In this document: positions 43,177-55,290 of the stretch, in pieces
How the letters are laid out: each line of letters begins with the position of its first letter
Position numbering within the stretch: the stretch's first letter is position 1
NCBI GenBank assembly: GCA_964034945.1
Contig: OZ035960.1
Location: 90,733,848-90,797,847 of the forward strand
DNA length: 64,000 nucleotides
Origin: Chrysopilus asiliformis
Lineage: Eukaryota; Arthropoda; Insecta; Diptera; Rhagionidae
Direction of reading: 5' to 3'
The notes under the pieces: model-generated
Told to the model about the DNA's origin: nothing
Databases searched by the model: none
Seen by the model: only the letters and a program-made list of their open reading frames with translations
Position numbers and translations under genes: made by a program

Positions 43177-46100
43177 TTTAGTATTTCAATTGCGCTTCTT
43201 TATAAAATACTAGCTTACATACCCGTCGTTGTCGGATTTAAGTTTTTTGTGTAAGTTTTAGAATACCAAAAAACCGGAAAGAACTTAAAAGTTTGTGAGA
43301 AAAATCTTATCCTTGCAGGACTTTCCGTTTCGAATTAGTCTAAAGCTCAATTCAGACTAGCGGTTGCGATTACGATTGGAGCTTCTAGATCAATGAGATG
43401 AAAGCTTTCAACGATAAAGACATGAAAGCTTTGATCACATTGATCGAGGAAGCTCAATAGTTATCATAATCGCAATCGTTAGCCTAAATTGGGCTTAACA
43501 TCAGATTCGTGATCAGCGATGCTGAAAACTAACAAATATCAATTTTTCGGAGAGAAAATGGGAAAAATGATATTTGGTTATCCTTGCAGGTAATTCGGTT
43601 TCGAATTTTGAAGTTCTAACACCGGATTCGTAATAAGCCATCCCGAAAAACCCCAAATGACACTTTTCAGCTCCTAATGAGCAGAATTCATGCTGAAAAT
43701 CAAAGTTTTACAACACCCAAATCCTCTTTACCCCCCGTATCCTTCTTAGCGATAAAATTTCGAAAAACCTCGCCTTAGTGGCTCCTGATTAAAATTATTG
43801 CGCCACATTCGGATTAATAAGGATTTCGCTTCCGGCGCAAATTTTGTTTTGTTCGGATTTGATTTTTTAAAATCTCCTTTAATTAAGTTTTTATTTGCTA
43901 AAATAATAACCAATTTTACTATGTCCGAGATTGTTTTCCTGGCGGAGCTTTTTCTTGATTCGTTTGTAAGGAAAAATTTTTACTTCAAATTTCAAAACTT
44001 TTGTGTAAAAAAATTTGTTTTTACCTTTCTTCCCTTCCCCTTGTGTTTACTTGGAATTTGTAAATTTTCGTACATAAAATTTGCTGTTCCTTTTCTCCTT
44101 CCCTTCCTTTATGTGTCCCAAATTGACACAAAATAAATGTGGTCGCCCTAAACATAAATCAAAATTTTGTCGACAATTAGGTATACCGTCAGTTATCATT
44201 TGAAAATTACACCACAGGTTGTCAATTTAATGCACTCAACAAACCATTACGACGAGAATACCCAGAGGCACTTTTATCTCCTCAAAAAAAAGCGGAAAAA
44301 AATTGTTTCATATTTCCTCCAATTGGAATTGTTTCAGATGAGATTTCATGTTTTACAAGTCAGACCGCATGTTGAAATCTGAAATTGTTCAACTCGTCAC
44401 TCATGATGAAGTCCTTGTAATAAATTATTACTGGATGTGAAAAGTACATAAAAAGGCTTCTTGTATTCAACATAAATATAAACAAACGAGACAAGATGTA
44501 ATCAACGGGTAGCGAACCGTTCAGATGTCAGTTTGTCATTCGTTGGGGATAAAAAAAAAACAAGAAAAAATCTGTGATAAAAAATTCCAAAATATACCCA
44601 GAGCGCTATAATTTTAGAGGAACTGAAACTGATGTGATGTAAATGTGATACGACACACAAAATAGGGAACGTGTTTGGGAAGTGTTGAACCCATATTCCA
44701 CTCACATAACCCAAACTTAACGATCCTTTTGAGATTTGTACTAATGGCGAAAAGCGATCCAAACTCTACGACTATTATATGTGCGAAATGTGCGAAATAT
44801 GCTATAAGACACACTAATGGATATTTTTTTACCTGTAAATATTCTCAGAAAGTAGCGGCAATCGTACAAATGGAATCCAACCACGGTAGATAAAAAATAA
44901 TGGTAAAACTGATTTCAAATGTAAATCACACTTTTTTTTAAATTACGAAGAAGTCGGCAAGAAGATTTTTTACTAAAATCCGCTCTTTTATGAAATTTCC
45001 TTACAGTCGCCTTTTCACTTCACTCAATTTAATTTTTTTTTGAAATTCAAATCAATTCCTGTCAAGCACTTCAAATGTCTTCTTTTTTATTTTAAATTTA
45101 AAATAATTAGAATTTGAAAACCTTTTTCTATCAATCGATTCGATAATTTTAATATTTTAAAACTTTATTAGTGACCGGTTGACATCATTGGCAGATGTCT
45201 TTAAGCGCCGGCATGTATGCAACAACTGATCATTTTGTCACATGGGTGCCCTGTGTTATACCTAGACATTCTGTAAAAATTCAGAAAACTCAAGCGGAGG
45301 TTTTGTTGGTAGGCTGGCTGCTATTTTAATTGCTAAATCAGAAGAAGAATAGGGGAAATAAACGGGTGAAATATTTGTTAAGATGAGTCCAAAAAATAGG
45401 GGTATATGTACAGGCGCAGTGGAAATCTAGCGAGTGGGAGAATTTTACGAATGTTCGTTCAAACATGTTCGATGAGGTTCGCATTCCATTTCAACAGGTG
45501 GTCGTTATTTATTTGGTTATCAGTTAATTATGACTTTCTCTCACTGGCGTAACTACAGTTGTTTTTGTCTCCCCCTTCCGCACCCGGGAAAATTTTTTGG
45601 AATGTAGTACCCTAAAAAAGTAAAACCCTAATTAAATCTTCTTTCAACGACAAAACATTGAGGCACGTTTTTTTGAACTGATCTTCGGAAGTCCTTAAAA
45701 TCTCGAATTCTCCCATTTGCACACCCCTTATCTACGCCACGGCTTTCTCTCTTTAAATTTTCGTCGGATTTTAATTCATTTTCCACGTATTCATTTTCAC
45801 TGAGAGGCGGCTTAATGAGGTAAACATTGTAATCTCAATTACATCCTTCCAATCATCGTCATTGATGAGGTTCGTTAAAGGAATTTACGCGGTCAATTTT
45901 AATACTTGGTAATTAAAGGGTATTAAATGCTTTCCAATTAAAACAGTGGCGAAAAACTTCCTGTATGAAAAACTGGAGGCACAATTCTATTGTATTTAAA
46001 TGAACAAATCCCAGTTAATGAATCTGACAAATTCCTACACGTTTCACTTATCCACTTCGGGTGCATTTTACGTAAATAAGTTTTTTTTTATTGTGGGGTT

Positions 46101-46253
46101 GGATATCATTTCAATTACAAAGCCATATGGAAATCGCAATAAAATAATTGCGATTAATTGGAATATTGGGACTAAAGCAGAGTAAATTTATGATTTTCAC
46201 AAAAAAATAAAAAAATAGTGGGAATTCGTATGGAAATCAATTTAACTTTATTA
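43177..46253. other. No recognisable gene; one small MITE
   Basis: About 3 kb with no coding similarity that I can support. The largest frame (43798-44136, 112 codons) is Phe-rich AT-driven sequence. A 152-bp Harbinger-type MITE lies at 43344-43495. The part from about 45750 has the texture of single-copy host DNA. Confidence 0.4.
43344..43495. mobile_element. 152-bp Harbinger-type MITE
   Basis: AGCTCAATTCAGACTAGCGG at left and AGCCCAATTTAGGCTAACGA read inward at right, flanked by TAA on both sides (43341-43343, 43496-43498). A palindromic interior with GAAAGCTTT. Noncoding. Confidence 0.7.
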
Positions 46254-46921
46254 CTTTTTATACTCTATATGATATATCATATAGGAGAATATTAGATTTA
46301 GTATACCGTTTGTAATGCATCGAACCAATCATCGGACACAAACATGAACTACATGTCCGTCCGTCTGACCGTCCGTTAGTCTGTCCGTCCGTCTATCTGT
46401 CAGTCCGTTCGTCCGTGAACACCATAACTTTCGAAAATATTGAGCTAGAGACTTTAAATTTTGTATAGTTACGTTTCTCGTAAATGGCTAAGCTAAATTC
46501 TTGACCAGGCAAAATTGGACCATTCCTTCCCGTCTCCCACATACAAATAAAACAGTTTTTTGCAATTTTCTCAAAGACGATTAGTGGTATCGAAAAATTT
46601 ATAATCGCGAAATGTGCAGAATGTGATTTTACATAAGTTATCCATACATCAAAATCCAATCGGACTACTCCTTCCTCCTTCCCCGTACGAATTGAATACT
46701 TTTTTTCCTTTTCTCGAAAACTGTGAGCCGTATTGAAAAAAATATGAAGGTAAAATCTGTTTAGAATATGCTTTTACATAACCGTTCCATACATCAAATA
46801 TCAATCGGATCACTCCTTTTCCCCTCTCCTATACAAATGGATTTTTGTAATAAACATTTTGTCTTTCATCATATAAAATATTTGACGATTGGCCCCTGGC
46901 AATTGTAACTTTTCGTATGTT
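46254..46921 (+). mobile_element. HINE-B copy in the opposite orientation
   Basis: Starts with the ATGATATATCAT palindrome, passes GTATACCGTTTGTAA, a GTCCGTCCGTCT microsatellite (46350-46415), GAGCTAGAGACTT and CATACATCAAAATCCAATCG, and ends CAATTGTAACTTTTCGTATG. This end is the intact counterpart of the terminus broken by element A. Confidence 0.65.
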
Positions 46922-47130
46922 TTTTATCAGAAAATACTTTTTGATAATGAAAGGCTTTTAAAAGATTGTGAAATAAAAAAAACAATATGAAAATGGGCCT
47001 GGCCATAAAATGGAATACCCCTGAATGCATTACTACTAGAGATTGGGATTTCCCGGGAAAAAATCGAATATTTTGTGATTATTTTTGACTAATTTATTTT
47101 CTTTCTGTTTTTCAAAGACAACAATACACA

Positions 47131-47455
47131 CCCAGCTCTTTTTAAGAGCTTTTATTTAGCTTGCCTTCGTATCTGTGTGTCTGTTTGTTTGTTTTTTTGT
47201 AAGTATGTTTGTTTGTTTGTCTGTATGTCGGGGTCAAATCTTGCAATCCAATTTCGACCCATTTCCACTCATCCAATTTAATTGAACTTTTGCGCATATA
47301 CATATCTCGGGAAATAAATATATATTTTCAGTATTTTGTCCTTGTAAGCATAAGTGAAGGTCCTGTAAGGATTACGTGATTATCCTTTTCCTCAAATTTT
47401 CCGGACAAAAATAACCTTGAGGATTTTGGGATCGCTGACTCCGATTCTGGCAATT
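47131..47455 (+). repeat. Dispersed repeat R, copy 2 (empty site for element I)
   Basis: Contains AGCTTTTATTTAGCTTGC, TGTTTGTTTGT, then GTCAAATCTTGCAATCCAAT and the later blocks of repeat R without element I. Confidence 0.65.
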
Positions 47456-47546
47456 TTTTCTGAAACTAAATATTGCAGAGGAAAGTTTTGTGTTGATCAC
47501 AACTGATATTTAAAAAAAAAAGTATTTGTTGGTAAAGAGTTTACTG

Positions 47547-47644
47547 AAGGGATACGTTACTAGTTGCAAAAATTTTGCTGCGGCCCGCGGTATAACCTCA
47601 AATTTAAAATTTGGCCCGCCAAAAAATCTAGTTGCGTATCCCTG
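47547..47644. mobile_element. 98-bp hAT MITE
   Basis: AAGGGATACGTTACTAGTTG at left and CAGGGATACGCAACTAG read inward at right, with a perfect 8-bp duplication GTTTACTG (47539-47546, 47645-47652). A GCGGCCCGC core. Very small but complete by these criteria. Confidence 0.75.
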
Positions 47645-47703
47645 GTTTACTGTATTGTTTTAACATATCTTAATGGGATTAAAATTGACTAGACGCTATC
47701 TAG

Positions 47704-48454
47704 CAGTGTTGTTCCTCTACGCGTAGACTTTAATTGCCTACACTTCAGTATAGACAATAGCGTAGACAATAGATTTGGGGTAGACTATGTAGACATTGGC
47801 GTAGACAATGTCGACTTTGCGTAGACAATATAGACTTTCTCATATCTGTCAAAACAAAGTCATCAGTGAGTCATATATCTAATACTATACTATATAGGAA
47901 ATGGCCAATTACAAGAAATAGCGAGGCGCTGGTGTCCCTAAAGAGTTAAATTTATATGAAAAGTCGCTAACTGTGCTCCTTAGCGAAACCAGCGGCCGTG
48001 CCTTTATTGTCTTTTTCGCTTGTATGGAAATCAATCTAACCTCATTTCCTATCGTTTTATGCAGTGAGTACGTGACCACAGTGAAATCGTGTTTTTTTTT
48101 TTAAATATGGCAGGAAGGGTTAAAAACAAAGCATTTAAAGAGCTGGGCTTTGATTTAATCAAGGCCAACAACAAATACTCCGCTTTTTGCCTGTAGTGTA
48201 AAAATTTAAAAAAATCCGCTTAGATTGCATGCATAGAATTAGAATTGCCATTAAAGTTTGCGCCGAAGTTCTCATGTACAGCATTTGGCGATTGCTTCCT
48301 GGAAATTGTGCTTTTTTATGTTAAAATTAATTGAAGAAAATGAGATTTTAAAACTAAATCAGCTATCCTTTATTTTATTAATTGTCTACATTGTCTACGC
48401 GTAGAGAATAGACCATTGTCTACAGTATCCCTGGTTTACTGTATTGTAACACTG
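47704..48454 (+). mobile_element. hAT element with GTCTACGCGTAGAC arrays
   Basis: CAGTGTTGTTCC at left and CAGTGTTACAA read inward at right, flanked by a perfect 8-bp duplication CTATCTAG (47696-47703, 48455-48462). TAGACAAT and CTACGCGTAG motifs crowd both ends. The right end contains a 22-bp block copied from 47637-47658. An exon-1 remnant of a hAT transposase lies inside. Confidence 0.85.
48107..48222 (+). pseudogene. hAT transposase N-terminal (BED finger) remnant
   Basis: From ATG at 48107 the frame reads MAGRVKNKAFKELGFDLIKA then NNKYSAFCL, a TAG, and CKNLKKSA. The first Cys and the C after the stop fit the C-x2-C of a BED zinc finger with the codon between mutated to a stop. Nothing of the catalytic domain remains. 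Confidence 0.55.
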
Positions 48455-48462
48455 CTATCTAG

Positions 48463-49586
48463 GTTGTCTATACCGTAGCTTAGCGCCGGATAATAACAAT
48501 ATAATAAATGACTTTAGAAAATGTGACATGGAAAATTCGTCTTTATGTATTCGTTATAAGGCAATCGCCACCTAGCGGTAATTTACCACACTCACTAGTT
48601 GTGCTATCTACTTGGAAATATGAGGTAGAGTAAAGCAATTTTCTACTTGCCAAAGAGTACACAGAGTACAATGAAGAACGACTTATGTATTAATCCTTAA
48701 CGCATCCCATTTTTTTGTCAGGCTTATAAAAATATTAATGAAACTGCATTATTGATATCTAGCCCCGCTATTTTTTCGGTAATTAACACTTTATGTAATA
48801 AAAACAACCTTGAGTACCCGAAAAGTTGGTCATATCCAAGTCTATCGTTTTTAGCGTTACGACAATTGACTAAAACCACAGCTGCCGCAAGTTTATTCAA
48901 TGGAAGTGTTTGTCTGGTAATTGAGACTCGTGTAGAAAAAGGGATGTTTCCGGTTAGCTGGATATGTATATGAAACGTGTTCTGTTTATCAATATTTCGG
49001 CAATGTCGTCATCATTTCATGTCTATTTGTTGGTTTTGGCCCAACGGGATGAAATATGTGTTGTTGAGTCCTTGGGGACAAACGGATAAATTCATGATCC
49101 GAATAATTTACAGAAAACCAACTCACTTTGTAGTTGTGGTTGTTTTTTTTTCTGGTCAGTTTGTTTATTTATTTGGTTAGTTGGATTGTAAGTCGGACGA
49201 CGCACTTCGTCCTTCTGGGAAAGAGTGAAAAACTTTGAATAACTTGAAAGGAAAAGTTTTCTATTGTTTTTCTTCATTTGTATGATTATCTGTTAAAGAT
49301 TAAAATTTTAAATGGGAAAATTGGGGACATAGAAAAATATCAGAGTTTCTTATCTACTGAATGTGAATAAAGATATTTGAATAATAGATAGAACCAAAGT
49401 TTTACAATAAAATGATGAGATGAGGCTTTTCTTTGAAAATAAATTGAAATATTATGGATTCTGTAGTCGCATTTGACAATTTAGATCTATTTCATAGGCA
49501 GGACAAGTTTTCATCAAAAACAGTGAAAAATAAAAAAATGAATCCAGTTATCCATATTATTTCTAAAGTTAATAGTTTTAGCAATA
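48463..49586. other. No recognisable gene
   Basis: Intergenic sequence with only short, overlapping frames on both strands and no element ends that I can pair. Confidence 0.35.
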
Positions 49587-51111
49587 CTGAAAAACGGCAA
49601 GGAAAAACATATGGGAACCGTTCCAACAAAATTGCATGCTCCAGTCCCATATTTATGGGAAAAACGGCATAGTGGCCAAATATGGGCGTCATTCCTATAC
49701 AAAAATTGTGAATATTCCCAAATTTTTTAGGACAAATTCCAACAAAAAAATTGTCCTATTATTTTTTTTTTGTGTAATAAGTCCCAAAATTATGGGAGGG
49801 ATTACTGTATATGTTAGACATGTTACAACAAAAAATTGGGGAACATTCCCTTTTTTAAGGGACTCAATCTTAACATGAAAGGAATGAATCCTAGAAAACG
49901 TTGTAATATCTCCATTGATTTATTGGACTCTCTCCTATATAGCGCGACATTCTCATTTGAAATAGGATTGGTTCCTATAATTATAGCACCAGGTCCTACC
50001 CAAAGAGAATTGACTGTTTTTTTTTGTTGGATTCTGTCCAATCTATAGGCCGCCCTCCATTACCATGACTTCGGCAACTGCAAAAAAAATAGAGACACAT
50101 TTATGTGAAGATACGTTGACGAAAAAGGGAGATAAGAATCAACTGCAAAAATTTGTCGGCAACTGCAAGAATAATTTCCCCTGTTTTTTATGGCGATTTT
50201 ATGGCGATTTCTACTACAATCACACATTGTCCCTGTAAGTGAATAGTAAGCACGGACACATTCAAACTGTTATTATAGCGTGATGTAATTTTAAAAGCTT
50301 TTTCTCCTTCGCATGCATAGTCAAAAGCTTTGTTACCATGCCAATTTGAACATTATATTCATAGCATAAGGTTTGATATGATTGCTATAAAATTGTAAAA
50401 CTGGAAGGGATAGCGTTTAACTTGTATTCAGTCATTCCTTTTTAGATCTACATAAGTCTATCTTGCTCTAGTTTTCTGCATTTTTTTGCAGTTACAGAAG
50501 TCATAGTAATAGAGGAAAGCCTTAAAGGGGACAGACAAAAATTCGAGTTATCGAATATTCGAGATATGGAAGTCCGGGGGCTTGAAAATATTCGAGATAT
50601 CAAACAGCTTGAGTAATAAATTCCCCTGTAATTCAAAAATTCCTCCGACACAAGTGTTAGAGTGCGGTATTAGGCAGGTCCAAACTATAAACCACGAGTT
50701 CGCGAACTCTAATCGAAGAAAAAAAATTGACTTGAATCACCATATCCGCTGAATCCTATTTGCATAGGAATGTGTCCGTCAAGATTTAGGATTCGTTCCA
50801 ACTTTTTTGTAGGACTGAGTATCACATAATATTGGAGTCACTTCTAAAAACAATGGGAACGATTCCATTTCATAATATAGCATTGTTTCCCCCTCAGTAT
50901 AGGAATGTCTCCAGTAAAAACTAGGAATGGGTGCTACTTTGGTTGGAATATGTCCATTCTTCTCTCAGGCCTATATTCATAGTAATGATTCCACGAAAAC
51001 TAGTGTTAGTTCCAATATTTATAGAAGCATTTGCTACAAAATGGTGTAACGAGTCCTATAATCGCCTTCCCATATTTTATAGGAACGTTTCCTATGCGGA
51101 TTTTTTCCGTG
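49587..51111. mobile_element. Element H: CACGGAAAA-ended element with GGAAC arrays
   Basis: The right end read inward is CACGGAAAAAATCCGCATAGG, flanked by TA (51112-51113). The left end CTGAAAAACGGCAAGG follows TA (49585-49586) and seems to have lost its first two bases. GGGAACCGTTCC, TAGGAAT and TTCCTAT motifs recur across 49615-50030 and 50755-51095. A separate MITE is nested at 50049-50521. No transposase. Confidence 0.68.
50049..50521. mobile_element. MITE nested in element H
   Basis: Inverted ends of about 43 bp at roughly 80% identity, outer GGCCGCCCTCCATTACCATG at left and GGCTTTCCTCTATTACTATG read inward at right, then CAACTGCAAAAAAA-type sequence. Noncoding; duplication not resolved. 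Confidence 0.6.
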
Positions 51112-51480
51112 TACGTAAGAAACGATTCTTATGTAGGATTTTTATTTATTTACTCTGCCTTTCATACACCCGACCATACAAACTTGACCTGCGTTTCCTC
51201 AGCAGGATAAAAATCTAACACTAGCATGGCAACGGAAATGTAAAATTGATAGCCAAATACGCTCATCTCTATTGCTATGTTGTTTCAAATACTCACGATT
51301 CCTCAAAAACCATACAAATTTACAGGCAACTTTCACTACTCTTCAAAATACAACCCGGAATTTTCAATTGTATCGGCCTTCCGGACCTTGCTGTAGGCCA
51401 AGTTTTTTATATTACTGAACACTTGTCAATTACTTTTAAACCATTACAAATTTTATCTCTAAAAAAAATAAGAAAAAAAA

Positions 51481-51570
51481 GGCGCTGTGTATTAGAAATA
51501 AAAGCGAAGTAAATATTTATATTTCATTTTTTAGGCTATTAGCTCGCTTTTATTTCTGATACACAACGCC
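51481..51570. repeat. 90-bp hairpin with 27-bp arms
   Basis: GGCGCTGTGTATTAGAAATA (51481) is mirrored by the segment ending at 51570, with a 36-bp AT-rich loop. No duplication resolved. Confidence 0.6.
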
Positions 51571-51681
51571 CAAAAAAGTTTTTTGTCTTTTAAACTCTTT
51601 GTTTTTAGTTTTTCTTTTATTTTATCCTTTATACTCATTTTGTTTTTGATTAATAATACTAAAAATGAAAAATTTTGTTAA

Positions 51682-51966
51682 CCCATTAACGCCCGCTGTA
51701 CTGAAACGAGTACACCGGATATACCTGTGATAATAAGTTAAAATAGCTTAAGTCGATTTTCAGGCAAAACCAAATTGATCTGAATTTGCATTTACAAACA
51801 GATCACATTAGCTTTGCCTGAAAATCGACTTAGGCTACTTTATCATATTACTACAGATTTATGTATAATTTTTTTTCAGAATTTTCTTTTTATTTTGTTT
51901 GTTTTATAAAAAAAAATGGTTTTTGTGTTAAAAAAATTCAATGGCTTTCTCACGGACATTAATGGG
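51682..51966. mobile_element. piggyBac-like 285-bp MITE
   Basis: CCCATTAACGCCCG at left and CCCATTAATGTCCG read inward at right. TTAA precedes it (51678-51681); the right side reads ATAA, one change from TTAA. An internal inverted pair around AAGTCGATTTTCAGGC fills the middle. Confidence 0.65.
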
Positions 51967-52405
51967 ATAACGGAAAACATTTCTTGGAGAACTATTTATC
52001 CAATGGCGGACTCCGCGTCAAAATTGCTCCAACGTATCTGGAGATCGCTGAGCAGCGGTTGACGGCAAAAAAAGGAGGGGAGGGTAGATTTTAGTGGGCA
52101 ACAACTTTTCTTGAGGGACTATTTACCCAACGGCGCAAGCCGCATTAGAATTGCTCCAAAGGATCAGGAGAAAGAGGGAGAGGGGATTGACTCGCAAGAG
52201 GAGTGGTAGATTGCATAAACACATGTTGCATTGTCGTTGCGGTTACGCATGTGTACAACATTTCAAGTCAATCGGATGAATGGAAGTGGTCAGAACTAAA
52301 TTACAATATTTGACACTGACAAACAAACAAAAACAGAGAAATAAACAAATAAACAGACAAAAAAGCAAGCTAAATAAAAGCTTTTAAAAAATATGGTAGT
52401 CCTAT
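51967..52405. other. Spacer ending in repeat R (reverse copy)
   Basis: No gene. From about 52195 to 52390 the reverse complement matches repeat R (CATCCGATTGACTTGAAATG, TGTTTGTTTGTC, AGCTTTTATTTAGCTTGC). Confidence 0.55.
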
Positions 52406-53906
52406 CCCAAGGAGCATTTTTCGGTTGGGAAGTAGTCCTATGGCACACGAACCGACTGAAAGTCATGACTCACGACCGTCCTTATGACTGAAATTGTGGT
52501 ACTGAAGAAGTGCTGGCGACCCAAATACGACTGAGTGGCGAATAGCCGCTACCGCTTGAAGACGTCGAATATCCCGCGGTAGAACTTTGATAAGTCTGCC
52601 GAAACCCTACGTAAGTCGGTTGCAAGGACCCTTTTCACGACCGGGAGAGAAAAAATTAGCGAAGATGCCACACAACGACAAAAAATTCTCACCATAAAAT
52701 GCTGACACAAATTAATTCACACTAATATTGGTTAAGCGAAAACATAAACATGAAGAGAAAAGAACTTGGAAATTAAATGACACGAGAAGACGATGATTTT
52801 TATAAACGATATGGAAAACACGCACTTTTAATATCGAATTTATGGAGCTTTTCTAGCTTAAATTGACAAACCCTTGCAAAATTTTGACGAATATCATGAT
52901 GATGCTTCGTAAAATTCCACGCGCCCTGCAGAAAATCCTTTTTACACAATTTTTGCACTAAATAATTTTTTTCCCACGACAATATTTGAGTATTTTTTTA
53001 CTCGAATAGTCTAAAAATGTCACTTAAATATCTTGAAAACACAATACTAGCCACTTAAACGTTTTTTCAGCACACATTCCGATTAAAATTTCGATTTTTA
53101 TTTAATTTCGTTTAAATTTATATTTTGCCTCCATTATTAGTTGCTTGTGTCAAATAACTGGGTTGCCGTTTCTATATTTTGCTCGATTTAAAATACTTTC
53201 ATAATTGTTTTTAGTTGCCTTTATTAAAAATGTATCAAATTGATCAACTCATTTTATATTTCATATAATATGGACAAAATATTATGCAGCGCGTGATTCT
53301 AGTAGAAGTTCTAATGAAAACGATAATAAAAGTCGAAGTCCTAAATATTTTTTCTGAATTTTATTTAGAAAAGTTTATTAACGAGAACACTGGTCAGAGG
53401 GAAAATGATAATTATCATTTTGACATTTCTCTTTTCCTCGATTTGGGAATTTGAGCCGTTTTTAGGGCCCATACAGCATTTAATTAAATTTTATTCATAT
53501 AAATGTCAAAGTTGGAAAGAGAGAAAATGTTTTCAGTGAGCGGTACGACTTTTCAGGTCCCCAGAATGGTTTTTAGGACCACCTCACGACCATAATAATT
53601 TACCGGGTCGGTATCAAGTTCCATCAGCGGTTGTAACGTGGTTTTAAAGACCTTTGTTACGACCGTCGTAAGGTTGACCCATAATTACGTACGGAGGTTG
53701 GATTGACGACCCCCTGGTAGTCCGATGGTTGCGTAATAAGTCGTTAGGCCTACGAAATAATGCAAATTACGACTACGCAACAACCAGTTTTTTTGTAGTC
53801 CACCATACAGTTTTAAGACCGGAGAAAGTCGTTCCAACTGAAAAGTAATACTGACGACGTCTTCAAGCGGTCGTGAGAATTTTCTTAGGACTTTGTGCTC
53901 CTTGGG
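52406..53906. mobile_element. Element K: CCCAAG-type element with ACGAC arrays
   Basis: CCCAAGGAGCATTTTTCGG at left and CCCAAGGAGCACAAAGTCC read inward at right, flanked by AT on both sides (52404-52405, 53907-53908). ACGACCGTC-, GTCGTAAGG- and AGTCGTA-type motifs recur in 52440-52650 and 53540-53880. The interior is AT-rich and has no recognisable coding sequence. Confidence 0.75.
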
Positions 53907-53908
53907 AT

Positions 53909-54674
53909 GTAGAGCCTGCCATCTCCCAAACAAACGAATTGATTTTGGTGAAATTTTTCAAATTTTTGTGAGCTTGTATGATTTTTGATTCTGAAAGCCT
54001 TAAACTCTCCAACGAAAAATATTTCCTCGATAATAAATTCAACCCACCCAACAATCCATAATTTTCTACAGACGCAAAATTATGCTAACCAAATTTGTTT
54101 TTTTTTTGTGCAACCTTAGATCAATAATTGCTAACAATTTTCATATTAATAGCAAATTCAGGTAAACATTTGATAAAATTATTCTTAATCGTAAAGTACT
54201 TGAGGTTATCACACTTAATCAAAAAATGTGTTAATTGCCTTTAATATTTGACGTTTATTACCAATGATTACACCATATGTTCATTAATAAATATAACCTC
54301 GAGGCATAAAATACGAGGGAAAAAATATACTACCACCCTATATGGCTAATTATGATGATAATAATTAACCATGAAATTGATAAAACAGGCAATTGAGGTT
54401 CTAATCCTCAATTTTGAATATTCATAGACGTGGAAATTTCTCGGAAATGATGGACATATTAAAAAAATCATGAAAATTCACTAATGGCGGATATAAAATT
54501 TAATTGTTGACATAAATATTTTAATATAGTGTGATAAAATTAATAACCGAGATTTTGATTCATGAAAATCTTGAAAAAATAATTTCATTTAAAGGCTGCC
54601 CATAAAATACGTCAAACTTTTAGGAGAGGGGAAGTGTGGACTTTCGATTTGCGATAGTGTGGACAATGAATCAA
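53909..54674. other. No recognisable gene
   Basis: AT-rich flank between element K and the helicase remnant; only short chance ORFs. Confidence 0.35.
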
Positions 54675-55106
54675 AATTTAAAGCTTCTAACGAATGTTTT
54701 TGTGCCATTGTACATTCATCCCAGATTATAATTTGGCATCTTTTAAGAACGTCAGCCATACCTGAATGCGATTTAATATTACATACTGCATTTTCATTTG
54801 TCTGAATATTTAACGGTAATTTAAGTGCAGAATGAGCAGTCCTTCCGCCATACAATAAAGTAGCCGCAATACCTGATGAAGCGATGGCCAAAGCAATATC
54901 ACCTTGAGATTTTAGCCAAGATGAGGGAAATTAAAAATATTTTGCCAGTACCACCTGGAGCATCCAAAAAGAAGAAACCGCCTTCTTTTGCAGCGACTGC
55001 AAGCATTACCGAATCAAAAATTAATTTTTGTTCTGCCAATAACTGTGGTTCATGTGTTTGAATGTACTCAAGCAAATCATCAATAATGTAGGATTGTTCC
55101 CGTTGT
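54675..55106 (-). pseudogene. Helitron helicase (PIF1-like) remnant
   Basis: Two minus-strand segments. From 55106: DDLLEYIQTHEPQLLAEQ, AAKEGGFFFLDAPGGTGKIF (Walker A with Ile in place of the usual Thr), ISLILAKISR then a frameshift. From 54891: AIASSGIAATLLYGGRTAHS, LKLPLNIQ, SGMADVLKRCQIIIWDECTM (Walker B DE) and ALEALN. This order is the start of the Helitron Rep-Helicase ATPase domain. The frame is broken and both ends are missing. It directly abuts an internal HINE-A segment. Confidence 0.85.
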
Positions 55107-55290
55107 ATAACTTGAAATTTTACGCAGATTCGTAAAATGCAAGGCAGATTCGTAAAATGCTATACTACGAAAACATTTTTTGCGAATATCTCAAAAACGG
55201 TGCACCTTATCAAAAAAGTTCAAGAACAAAAGTTATTTGAGATATGATTCTACATAAAACTCCCATACATCAAAATCCGATTGGAGTACA
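55107..55290 (+). mobile_element. HINE-A internal fragment
   Basis: Matches HINE-A from CTTGAAATTTT through AAAACTCCCATACATCAAAA, without either terminus. Followed to about 55600 by GC-richer repeat sequence with two GACCCCAGCGCCAC copies (55309, 55429) and a TTTATATATTAAGAT end. Confidence 0.6.

Noticed and set aside
43798..44136. 112-codon plus-strand ORF
   Set aside because: Phe/Leu/Lys-dominated translation of AT-rich DNA with no motif and no supporting context.
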